64,000 bases of DNA from contig OZ038433.1 of assembly GCA_964036275.1 (NCBI GenBank), positions 38,411,336-38,475,335 of the forward strand, in the 5' to 3' direction. The translations under genes and the position numbers were made by a program. Below are positions 41,861 to 52,769 of the stretch, piece after piece. Within the stretch, counting starts at the first letter, position 1. Each line of letters starts with the position of its first letter. This stretch comes from Litoditis marina (Eukaryota; Nematoda; Chromadorea; Rhabditida; Rhabditidae). Under the pieces are notes generated by a model that was not told the origin of the DNA, did not search any database, and saw only the letters and a program-made list of their open reading frames with translations.

Positions 41861-42150
41861 CTTACGTACGGGGATATAGAAATATTGGGCGAAAAACAGA
41901 ATTAAAATTTTCCCAAAACCTTTTATCACCCACCCAAAACCGAATACTGACTGGAAAAATGAAATCGATTCAAAATTGATTGAACTTTCAGGGTTGCGTT
42001 ACAGTGAAAATGTACATTTCATTAAAGCAATGATATTATGGAAATTTTGCTTAATTTGAATTCGAGCTTTATCCATGGTCTATTGGAATACTTTGAGACT
42101 TTCTGAGATTTTAAAATTTTCCATGAATTTCAGTTTATACGGAAACGCTA
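41861..42150. repeat. Diverged direct repeat, right copy (LTR-like)
   Basis: This is the partner of 40546-40833, aligned through TTACGTACGGGGATATAGAA, GGGTTGCGTTACAGTGAAAA and ATCCATGGTCTATTGGAATA. Divergence is high, so the element is old or the two are merely copies of another repeat. Confidence 0.45.
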
Positions 42151-42715
42151 TCTTTAATCTTCAAGCTTGGATATCACTCCCATTCACATGTCTGAATGGT
42201 GAATTGAAAATTCGCTCTATTCACGTATGGCAATCAATGCTTTTAATGTGGCTTCATTTCATTCTAATTACAGTACTTCATAACTATAGAAAAAAATTTA
42301 ATTAGTACAAAAACGAGTGTGAAGAAACTCAAGATTATGTTTGGATGAAACGTGTACAAGAAATAATAAAAGAAGTCCAATAGACAGATGTTTTGAGGAA
42401 AAGACTGATTTCGCTTGGTTTGAAGTTCGACAAAAAGAATGCTGTATTTTCCGTTACAGAAACCTTTGATAGCTACTCACAGCGATCTAGTTCATTTTAC
42501 TTTTCGAGAAAAAGCGACACCTTTCTACTCGCATTATCTGTTTATTGGACTTCTTCATATTTCTTGTGCACTTTATCCGAAACTAATCGTTTCATCACGA
42601 ACTATTCTTTCATTTCTTCACACTCGTTTCTTTTACTAATCATTTTCATTTTCTCCAATTCGACGTTATTCACCTGGAACTTCTATTCACTTTCTCACTT
42701 AATCTCCCTCTTCAG
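42151..42715. other. Spacer between GT92-A and GT92-B, no gene recognised
   Basis: AT-rich sequence. An ORF of 108 codons at 42393-42719 has biased Ser/Phe/Leu composition without a domain or splice support and is not called. Confidence 0.5.
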
Positions 42716-43054
42716 TTAGACTGGCAAAAACGTTTCACGTACGTACACCCTTTTTGTACGTGCAACGTAGATGACCCTGATAGCCGTACAAATGGGTCAA
42801 CAGTGCTTTTCAAGTAGTCCGGAACATGAACCATTGCTTGCTCGAAATATTCAGTGCAGGGCACTGACTTCTTCAGTTGTGCTTTTTCTCAATTTTTGCA
42901 TGGAATCTACTGTTGACATCTTAAGTTTTTTATTCCGGTCCAGAGAGTTGGCTGATGATTTTTAAAAATCGTATTGCAAGCGTTAGTGAGAACGGTTATG
43001 AAACTTTTAACTTTCTAATAAAAGTTTTACACAATTGGAACATTCAGAAACCAT
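42716..43054 (+). promoter_or_regulatory. Conserved segment upstream of GT92-B (duplicate of 33902-34204)
   Basis: It starts TTAGACTGGCAAAAA after a TCTTCAG acceptor-like site and contains an ORF at 42771-42965 (MTLIAVQMGQQCFS) homologous to the one upstream of GT92-A. Similarity decays towards the start codon. ATTCAG at 43042-43047 precedes the ATG by 7 bases and may be the trans-splice site. Confidence 0.4.
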
Positions 43055-46000
43055 ATGAGTTTTCGTCAAGTTTTATTTTCGCGATGGATACGGAAATGGG
43101 GTTTCTACCGTAGACGCCAACTGAAATTTGTTTGTCTGGTCTTACTCATCGTCATATCGATTTATTCCATTATCTGTTATTTTTTACAACCTAGGTAGGC
43201 AATGTTTTTTGAAGTAAAGTTCAGTGATGTATAGTGATCACATCAGTCTGAGTATAATCTTCAACAATGAAGGAAAATGGTTTGTCGAGAGTACAGGTGT
43301 CAATATTCCTGTCAAAGTTTGAAATTGGAAAATAGTATCAGGTTTCGATTATTACATGACGTAATGATGAAAATCTGGTTGTGGGGGGGGGGGGGCTGAA
43401 TTAAATTTTCAAATAAAAGACAAAGCTGAGTCGAATCAATAATAGTTATTTTGCCAAATTCGGCATTAAATTCAGCCCCCTTCCTCCTTTAATACCAATT
43501 TCAAAATATTGATCGATTCGATGACAACTGCTTCTTCTTTCAGCTCTTTCAGCCGACCTACAGAATATTCGCAAGAAATTTTCTTATCTTCTTCATATTA
43601 TTATACCAAATCGAAAAGGTAAATGATTTGGTCGTTTTAACAAAACATGCAACACTTCTATCTTCTGATGTGCTTATGATCAGATGTCAGTTTGAAATAT
43701 CGAATGTGGTCAAATAGTTCAGCTGTTTGCTTTCTGTTGGACATTATATGATGATTCTAGTTTCACGTAAAAACAGACTACTCTCTGTCCCATATTTTCC
43801 TAAATCTCTTTTTTCAACATTAACGAGTTTCAATGAGAATGTCTGTTTTGATTTCGTGTAATTCTAAGTATAAACTTAACTCGATACCTACACATCATCA
43901 AATAGTTTCAATTGAAAACTACCGTATCAAATAGCGTTCCGAACAAACAAACAAACTTGTCTTACGATTATGTATTTCATCGCTGTTTTCTCTTTTGTTT
44001 TCCCGGATAACAGCGAAGAAAATGTGTCCAAATAAAAAATCTTTCTGTTTTCTGAGTTTAAAATCGTGTGTACACAGACAACGACTATACCTTTGAAACT
44101 CTCTGATAATCGAAAATTGAGGTGAAACCACAGCTCAGGAAGGGTTCCCAGTAGATTCACGTGTCTCACTCGACTTGGCTAATTGTGCGACCATGTAGAA
44201 GTTAAGTACTATGTTCTAAAAATCAATATGAGCAGTCCATGCAAGACGAAACCTGATGTTTTTCTGGGTTAAAGTAATTTGAGTGGTTTTTCATATATTT
44301 TCAGTTTGGGCCGAAACGCTTTTGCGGTAGTACTCGCGGGCAGTCGAAATTATTTCGACGATGTACAAAGTATCACTTTCTACGCAACCAATGAGACAGA
44401 CAATGTATATGTCACTGCACCGATTGAAGTGTGAGTTGAGTGAAGAAAGTAGGTTAACTCATTTTTTAGGTTTGTCCCAATCTTAGTCGTAGTTTGGTCA
44501 TAAAACAACCACAATTATCTAATTGCGTGCATAATCCCGGTATCAAACTACAAAACAGAGCAGACTGGAACCGAACAGCTGTCCATGTCTGATCTTTCTA
44601 GGGAAGTAGGACCATTGCGGTTCGAAAAGTCTCTACATATTTCCAGTACTGATCTTTATTCTCTTTTAACGGTAGAGTTGAATCTTGAATTGGCTTCAAA
44701 CGCGAACGCTTTGCTTGGTTCTGCTGTATTTGTAGTCTAATATTTGCTTGTTTTGAGCAAACGCCAGTTTTGTGCTGAACGGGAAAACTCAAATGTGGTT
44801 TCACCCTATGATAGAAGTGGGAAATTCGTACACCGCAAAAAGGGTGAGGAAGCATAGAGAAACATAAAGGATTACCCATGGTAATAGATTCAGGACATAT
44901 ATAGTTTGTTCCACCCACTTATAACCCTCTACAGTAATCTGCTAACACTTCCAGGTCAAAGTTCACTATATTAGCGCATTCAGAACGCCTCAAAATGTTC
45001 ATAGTGTCTTCTGCATGTTTACTACTGCTAACTCTGAGAGTTTGAAACCAAAGTAATGACTTTTTCATTAGAAAACACCCCCTTGAATAATTGACGGATT
45101 ACTGTAGGAGTACATCGGTCGGTGAAACAGACTATATGAGTTCATAAACCTTCATGATTTCGCCAGGCTGCCCCTGTCAAAAAGCGATAAGTTGACTCAT
45201 GGTTTAAAAAATGTATTCTAGAATAACGCCGCTCACCCCTTGTCCATGGATTGATGTTTTTGTCCAAACGAATCTGCTCGAGAATATGTCATCAGTTCAC
45301 GTTTTCCTTGGAAATAGGATGCAGCAGGTTTGGCAAAGTATTCAAACCGAAACAAACTCCCTGTAGTCATGAAAACAATCAGCGTTGAAATCAAGATATG
45401 AGACCAGTAGCATTTTCATAGTAGCGAACAGTTCAAGCTATAATTTTTTTTTCACGATTGCACGTCATCGAAGTGTGACGTACATTGCTTGTTCTACGCG
45501 ATCCTTATAAGACCAGAGGCAACAGTCTCACCTGCTTCAATTTTTCTCTGATGGAAAATGCGAAAATGAGTTGAAATCCGATACTTGGAAACAATTAGTT
45601 TTTTAAACACTTTTTCAACTTTTTTTTATTAATTAGTTTTGACTTCATAAGTCCTATTGTTCTTATGACGTTCACAAACAACTGAGCGTTCTACTTGAGA
45701 GCTCTAATTCGTTATTTACAGATTCCTTTCTCTCTTCCAAGAACCAAAAAACACGACGTGGTCACCTGTATCTCTCCCCTGTTTGCCAATGAGCAATGGC
45801 AGTATCTTGTGCTGGCTGCTCACACATACAAAAAGTTTGTTATTTTCGAACTTTGTGCATGCAGCAGAACCCGTGGTGCGACTGTTGTGGAGATAGCCAG
45901 TTGATCATTGATGCAACGTTTAAAAGCAGTGACAGAAAGTGATAACAGAAATTTGATCAGCTTGTACCGCTGTCAATTGCAAAACAGAATAGGCATGATA

Positions 46001-49000
46001 GTATCTGCTAAGTTTTCCACTTCCTTTTCGGTTCTCAGAGCGCAGATGCAGGACCGAATGCAAATAAGTGTTGGATGAAGCCATGTTGAATGTTTCGAAC
46101 ATCACAACATGTTTCAACTCTCAAGTATTTTACAGGTACGGCAGTCACATGCACTTGTATGTACGGAGCATGGTGGAACCCGTATTCCAGCTTATGCGTC
46201 AGTACGAATCGCAGGTTGGCGCAATATTTATTGCGTGTTTCTGTGATCTATACTAGAAGTTAATTGAATGGTCACGTAAAGTTAGCATTGAGCATTCTGA
46301 TTGGAAATCGCGCATTTTTTCATTGCACGTTTCTGAGTTCCTTTGTGTTCAACATGTTTCACGTGACTACGCCATTGATGAACAACATATCATATATGCT
46401 TCAATTGAGTACAATATAGTTTTTCGTATAGGAAACTACTGCGTTTTGAAAACTGTTTTCAGCCGTTCGTCTTGGAAGTACAAACTACAGAGTGTTACTC
46501 ACTCCCTGTTGTACACACAACGTGCTTCAGATTACGCTAGCACGACAGGAGCATCTCATCGAAACCTGTTTTCACTAAACCTGTAAAGCGTATGGCCTAC
46601 TCTGTGAAAAAAGCTTTTGTTTAGTTTGTGTTATCTTGAAAGGGTTCCCTCGGTACCATCAGCAAATCAGCATTGACTTTTTCAGGGCTATCTGACACTG
46701 CAACCTTGGATTAGACTGAAGTTGTCTTCTGTTGATACCTCGGTGATGAATCCAAACAAGTTTGTCGGCTTCAGAAACCAGGAAGCTGCGCAGACGGACT
46801 GTTTACTGCAACACAAGGTGGTCAACAAGTTTTCTGAAGCCGATTTTAGTAATAACGCGACTGTCAGATTCAGAAACTAGTCTACGTCTCCTGGAACCCT
46901 CTATTTCTCTGCTTTCACGCTCATTCGGCAAATATTATGGGGGTAATAATAATAATAATGAGTTTATCAATGCACTGTATAACAATCAAGTGAGAGACGA
47001 ATCGATAACTTATGAATTGATGTTTAAGGCTAGTAAAATAGAGAGCAATACATAGAATTGCATAAATTTGAAGAAAAACTGATTTAGAAATGAACACATA
47101 GGTCTATTTGAAATGAACACATAGGTACATGATATGTCTATTTACGAGGTGGATGTGGTTCCCATAATGGGTTGATGTGAAAACGAAAACCATAGCGAGC
47201 AAAGTACACATCAGATATAAATGGGGCCAGATGATGATCACATTTATAGTAACGATAGAAAGCACTATAACGGAAACGTGTTTCATCTCTACAATGATAC
47301 TCAGAAACGTTATCTAAGTATTTTATTTGAACTATGTAGTTCGGTAGTCACCATTATAATTTTTTCATATTTTTTTTCACATGGAGTAGTTAGAACATTC
47401 GTGTAAAGAATAATAATCATAATAAAATTTATTACATGATAATGTGCAAATTCTATTTCGTTCAGGAAACGGCAAAATTTATCGCCTTCCTGGATTTGGA
47501 TGATATTCTCATTCCTCGTAGTGGCGCCTCGTACGTGGAGGAGTTCGAATTGATGTACAATATGAAGCCAAATATTGCCTATCTACTATACAAAAAACTA
47601 AATGTACACGTCGAAGCACGTGAGTTTGTTATATACAAGATGATAAACGAGGGCTGTTGATTTGGTTGTCACACATTTTGAAAACTGTGTTTTTCGCTTG
47701 GAATAATGTTGATCATGTTCGCTCCTAGAATCGATCTTTTAATAACTTTCTGAGTGTGTTTCTCTGTTTCTCATTTTCTCTCTCTTCCCCCCCCCCTTTT
47801 CTAGGTTATACTTTCAGAGTTGGAGTCATCGAAGTTCTCGTTGTCTCGAACGATCAGCAGCATCAAGTACACGGGCAAGGTATACTATTACTGTATTTAT
47901 TATTATTATAGTTATGATTAATCTTATTATTATATTATAAGGTTATTTATCTACCCGGAAATTTAGAAAATGCGTCTTCACGATGTTAACTTGATCGCGG
48001 ATTAATCAACAAGTATCGCGCGCAGCGCGAAGCGCTGCGCAGATTAGTTTTTGATCACAACATTGCGGACTTTCAAAAGTGGTTTTATGCCATTTTCTCA
48101 AAAACTCCTGAACGGATTTTTGAGATTTTGATGGAAAGAGATAGAGGAGGAAAGGCTTTATCATTGAGCTATTCGATATTTAATGTGCGACCAGTGATCT
48201 ACAGTTATGCTGAATATCGTCTCGCAAAAATGTCTTCCGACGGCGGCCGCGTGGCGTGGCGCGGCGTGGCGGCCGCAAAACCGACGAATTTAACCGATTC
48301 GTCTGAAATTTGGAATATAGTTAGAAACAGCAGAGTTATGTGTAAATCTGAAATCTTGGACCAATCGGTTAAAAATGAGCCCTTTTATCGCCTTCGAAAC
48401 TTTGCATTCAGCTGCTTTCACAATCACTTCTAGATGTGCGGAGTGTGCGAAGTGAGCTGTTGTTTTGTTTTTTGGTAGTTTGAGTAGATTAAAGTATATT
48501 GAATAAGCAATTAGGTTAATCTGTAGAGATCCTGACTCCATAAAAAGGTTAATCGAACAAAAACAAAAATGATGGTGGTCGTGAAAGGATTCGAACCCTC
48601 GGCCTACTGGACTGTAGTGCGCTGCTCTGCCGACTGTGCCAAATAGCCACGAAGAGTGGAAGAAATGGACGGCGCCACTCGTGCGCTGCCCGAAATCAAG
48701 GATTGATCACGGTTTCTGAGAGAAGGCTTACTAACCAAACTCGTAGCGCAGTTTTTGTTTTTAAAGCATCAACCCAGCGTGTGTGAATAGATTAAAATGT
48801 ATTGGTAAAGCAGTTAGGTTATTCTGTAGAGATCCTGACTCCATGAAAAGGTTAATCGAACCAAAGCAAAAATGGTGTCCGTGAAAGGATTTGAACCCTC
48901 GGCCTACTGGACTGAAGTGCGCTGCTCTCCCGACTGAGCCAAATCGACACGAAGAAAGGAAGAAATGGACGGCGCCACACGTACGCTGCCCGAAATCAAG

Positions 49001-52000
49001 GATTGATTACGTCTTGTGAGAAAGCTTACTAACCGAAATTGTCACGCAGTTTTTGTTTTTTACAAAAATGCTGTCCGTGAAAGGATTCGAACCCTCGGCC
49101 TACTGAACTGTAGTGCGCTGCTCTGCCGACTGAGCCAAATCGTCACGAAAAAAGAAAAAATGGACGGCGCCACACGTGCGCTGCCCGAAATCAAGGATTG
49201 ATCACGGTTTTTGAGAGAATGCTTACTAACCAGAGTTCTAACGCAGTTTATGTTCTGCAAATCAACTTAGTATTCATTGTTACGTTGAAAAAAGTTTAAT
49301 AATAATTGATTAGATGCTCATTATTTCCTATCTATTGATTCATTATTTCCTTCGGAAATATAGAAAATGAGGACAATTTGTATAAAAAAACGATGTAAAG
49401 TTAGAGACGATTAGCTTTTGAGATTGAACTGCATGGAATATAGAAAAGGAGGACAATAACTCAAGAGGGAAATAAAAAATCTAATCTCGCAATTTTCATG
49501 ATCATCCTGACAGACTGATTCAAAAAATATATGCTAAATCTTTTAGAAAAGTCCGCTTACACTAAAAACGTATCTGAAACAAAAATCAGCTATACTGTCA
49601 GTCTATCGCCCAGTCACGTGAAACATGTTAAACACAGCAGAACTCGGAAACGTGAAACGACAAAGTGCACACTTAGGCTATTAGAATGCTAACTTTACAT
49701 GAATATTCAAGAAACTTATAGTGTACTCTGTTCTGTTATCATTTTTGAATCAATGGTGATAATCATATTAGGACGTTTCATCTAATTGTTTGCTGCAAGT
49801 TTTTTTTTCACTGAAAAACAAAATGTTTTTGACCCGTGAAAATTGCGAGATTACATTTTTCATTTCCCTCTTGAGTTATTGTCCTCCTTTTCTATATTCC
49901 ATGCAGTTCAATCTCAAAAGCTAATCGTCTCTCACTTTACATCGTTTTTTTATACAAATTTACACTACTTTTTGCGGCGTAATTGAAACGGAGTATAGTT
50001 GTAGTTGTTGCAATAAGATGAGCGGGAGAGAATTGCACGAATTAGTTTGTGCTACTTTATGGAATTTAAATTAATTTTCTTACAATTAATGTATGTTATT
50101 TTAATATGATATTGTAATGTTAATGTGAATTTACAACCGTTTCGGTCGTGTGTTGCCATGCTCAATAAGTCACACAATTGCGCACAAGTCACATTATCAA
50201 CGTAGTGTCCTGCCCCAAGGGCCATAGGCATTGGTTACCTCTGATACCAACCCTGAAGTGACAATCAACAGCTAACCACTCAAACAGTCACCCTCAAAAC
50301 TTTACTGTGTTTGGATATACTTGGCGAATCTACTACATCATGGGTCGCTCACAACTTGGGCTCACTGTTTTTTTCACGCGCCTAACGAAATGACGGAAAT
50401 TTATCATTATTAACATAGTTCTTTTCAGTCAGAGACTAGCAAGAGCGTGGTACGACCGGACATTGTCAATTGCAGTTGGATTCACTGGCCGCCTTCCTTA
50501 CCTGAAGAACTCATTTGGTAAAATAAAGTTCTTTGTCGACGACCAATATGAACTTTCTTTTGTTAGTCCGAGAAAAGGAATGATCGTCTTTCAATCTGGA
50601 AGCCTTGATCCGCTACCAAATAGATACAGAATTATCATGAGATTCTGTTGTAAAAACTCATAGAACGGACGCTGACGTGGAATGATTTCACATTTCAACT
50701 GAGCGCCTTAATGTTTCAGTAACTATACGACATAACACTTCTACTACCTTAGCTGATGACTACGTAAAAACCAAGTTTGTCACCGAGCTAAGCATCACTT
50801 TCACGCAAACTATCTGAATAACCATATGTGAAGTTGGAAATATAATGTCGAAGAAATACTGAAAGTTGGAGTACTCATGGATGAATTATGAATAATAAAG
50901 TTCTTATTCAGGTACGATGTGCCGGAAGACAAAAACACCATAACTCATCTGAAGCACGGTAATCAGGTTGGTCGGATAAGTCGTGTTGTGTCGTACTTAC
51001 AGCGCCAGTTCAAACTTCGCACTACCTCTGTAACTTTGTCAATGATGGTTTCTATTTACTGTTAGTCAATTGCACAGTCATGCGAAACATTTTAAATACA
51101 GCAGAACTCAAAAACGTGCAATGACAAAGTGCACGATGCCTTATGCTAACTTTACGTGACTATTCATTTAACTTCTAGTATACTGCTAGTATTGCTGTTC
51201 TCCAAATGTTTCATTTTGTATAATGTACGAGAACGTGTTCGATAGAGAGGGAATTTGCGATTTAAATTCACTTCACAATCGAGTACAGATATCGAGTGTA
51301 CATGTATAGTACGTATAATATACAATTCTTTGAGGTGAGCGTTGCGGATCTAGATAGATCGATAGATCCTTCCATCTACCCAGTGGCAGAGGAAGGGGAA
51401 CAAACTCCTCTACTATCACGCAGCGATATACAGCAGCTACAATTGGATCTAGAGCGGTAGGTGTTGCATTGCTTCAAGAAAGGTTTGTGCTGAATAATAA
51501 ATATGTATTCTACTTAGGTTATACGAATCGATTCGTCCTTGAATTGTGTCATTATTCGTACTCCAGATCTCGCTGTTTATGAACAAAGCTTGTATTGTAT
51601 TGTATTGTATTGTATTCTTTCACATGATGAATTCCTTCAAGAAGTCATACAATACAACACAATACAATACAATACAATACAATATAGTACAAGCTTTATT
51701 ATTCTCCCCTCATTTTCGAGTGTTATGTGAAGGTGTTGTTGGCGTCAAAAGGGCGCTGGGAGTTGGAGGCTATCCAACAAGAAATCCTAAAAAATATTTC
51801 TTAGAAGCATGAACGATTTTCATGTCATCGATTCCTACTTTGTTCGCAACATGTTTCTCTACTTTACCTCGTTACTTTTCATTCAGAATGAAAGCATCTC
51901 CTAAAGTTCGAAGAATCTGGTCCAAGTTGCCGACGGAATGGTACTACTTCAATATTATATATGACTGTTATTACAACAAATACCACAAATTTTTATACGC

Positions 52001-52554
52001 CAACCGAGGGGACAAAATGACGTGCACTGGACCGGATAGCTGCGAGGTTGGTTATTTTCTATTAAAGAAACATAATTAGGTAAAATATAATGAAGTTAAC
52101 TTGAATAAAGTTAAAACACAAATGATTAATTGAACTAAAAGTAATGAATACTATCTATGGAGTTAATTAGTGACTAAGTTCAACGTTTCATATATTGAAA
52201 TGGTAGGTTCTCAAGGAACAACCTCAAGTTCAAAATGTCCGCAGAGATCGATTTGTATCCGAAAATTATGTATGATTCCCGTGAAAAGCGTGATTATAAA
52301 ATTGTTTGACGACTTGATATTGTTGTTGCCACACGGTTAGACTTCATTTACTATCAGTGGAGTCAACCTGTTTCTTGACCGATGTTTGTTCTCTTATATC
52401 AGCGATAACTGAAAATTTTCAGTTTCCCCATCGGATCAGCAAACTATGTGTGAATGCGGCAGCAGAGTACTACTCCTCAAAACCATCCAAACGGTTTAGC
52501 CTCCATTTTTGGAAGAACAGTAGATTTGTCACGGATCAGGGATGCATTCAATGA
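43055..52554 (+). CDS. GT92 (DUF23) family glycosyltransferase, GT92-B
   Basis: Fourteen exons: 43055-43194, 43553-43618, 44305-44430, 45222-45327, 45722-45834, 46136-46214, 46686-46817, 47466-47619, 47818-47879, 50429-50517, 50912-50966, 51335-51456, 51887-52046 and 52423-52554. They encode 511 residues with no disabling change. It has the same architecture as GT92-A: basic N-terminus, signal anchor at about 25-43, core motifs [64 protein letters not shown] (DLDD at about 264-267), CSWIHWPP, and the Cys-rich end ([20 protein letters not shown]). It is a tandem duplicate of GT92-A with very similar exons and diverged introns. Intron 9 is expanded to 2.5 kb by tRNA-derived tandem repeats and a long inverted repeat. 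A Golgi glycosyltransferase role is inferred from the family; the substrate is unknown. Confidence 0.9.
46272..46368. mobile_element. Terminal-inverted-repeat element, copy 2
   Basis: GTCACGTAAAGTTAGCATT at the left and TTTCACGTGAC at the right enclose TTGCACGTTTCTGAGTTC, as in the copy at 34528-34621, in the same orientation. It lies in the intron after exon 6 of GT92-B. Confidence 0.65.
48020..48053. repeat. GC-rich perfect hairpin with T-rich tail, copy 2
   Basis: Arms GCGCAGCGC/GCGCTGCGC with loop GAA are followed by AGATTAGTTTTTGATCA. Arms and tail match 41669-41705. It lies in intron 9 of GT92-B. Confidence 0.7.
48474..49262 (-). repeat. Three tandem copies of a tRNA-derived repeat
   Basis: Three units each contain a minus-strand tRNA-like segment (48578-48650, 48877-48950, 49072-49146) and a common tail (GGACGGCGCCAC, GCTGCCCGAAATCAAGGATTGA). 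On the minus strand the copies show an acceptor-like pairing CGTGA/TCACG, a D-arm (GCTC AGTCGGCA GAGC in copy 3) and a T-arm (GGGTTCGAATCC), but the anticodon stem cannot be closed properly. They are therefore tRNA pseudogenes or SINE heads, not functional tRNAs. They lie in intron 9 of GT92-B. Confidence 0.75.
49376..49959. mobile_element. Long inverted-repeat (foldback) element in intron 9 of GT92-B
   Basis: The left arm 49376-49499 and right arm 49837-49959 are nearly perfect inverses of about 123 bases, including CGATTAGCTTTTGAGATTG with its inverse and GGAATATAGAAAAGGAGGAC with its inverse. The 337-base interior carries another repeat, the TIR element copy at 49611-49704. There is no coding sequence. 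Parts of the arms also occur singly at 41395-41720. Confidence 0.85.
49611..49704. mobile_element. Terminal-inverted-repeat element, copy 3 (inverted)
   Basis: It reads CAGTCACGTGAAACATGTT to GCTAACTTTACATGA, the reverse orientation of copies 1 and 2, and is nested in the interior of the long foldback element. Confidence 0.65.
51075..51162. mobile_element. Terminal-inverted-repeat element, copy 4 (inverted)
   Basis: CAGTCATGCGAAACATTTTA to GCTAACTTTACGTGACT with CAGCAGAACTCAAAAACGTG inside; the most diverged copy at its left end. It lies in the intron after exon 11 of GT92-B. Confidence 0.6.
51585..51697. repeat. Pentanucleotide (TTGTA)n/(TACAA)n hairpin
   Basis: AAAGCTTGTA followed by repeated TTGTA, a short spacer, then repeated TACAA ending TACAAGCTTT. 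The two halves can fold on each other over more than 30 bases. It is intronic in GT92-B. Confidence 0.85.
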
Positions 52555-52574
52555 TTGTATTTTGAGAAAAAAAG

Positions 52575-52580
52575 TTTATT
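52575..52580 (-). other. Possible polyadenylation signal of the minus-strand GT92 gene
   Basis: The minus strand reads AATAAA about 190 bases beyond the stop at 52770. The site lies in the 3' region of GT92-B, so the convergent transcripts would overlap or nearly abut. Confidence 0.35.
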
Positions 52581-52769
52581 TGAAACATTCTTTGCGGATG
52601 GTTTTTGTTGTGTCTAAGGTTGTTTTCCATGTTTTCTACAGAAACGAAAATGGAGTACCGAGGAACCATTCGTTACAAAGCAGACATCTTCGATTGCAGG
52701 GCATATGACAGAATTTTCGCTTGCATTTTTTTTACAATCCAAACTATAACTTAACAGGAACACGTTCTT

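Noticed and set aside
42393..42719. 108-codon ORF upstream of GT92-B
   Set aside because: Ser/Phe/Leu-biased composition, no homologue upstream of GT92-A, and it ends at an acceptor-like site. It is probably non-coding.
48578..49146. Functional tRNA genes
   Set aside because: D- and T-arms are present, but the anticodon stem does not close in any copy and the units are embedded in a longer repeat. They are treated as tRNA-derived repeats.
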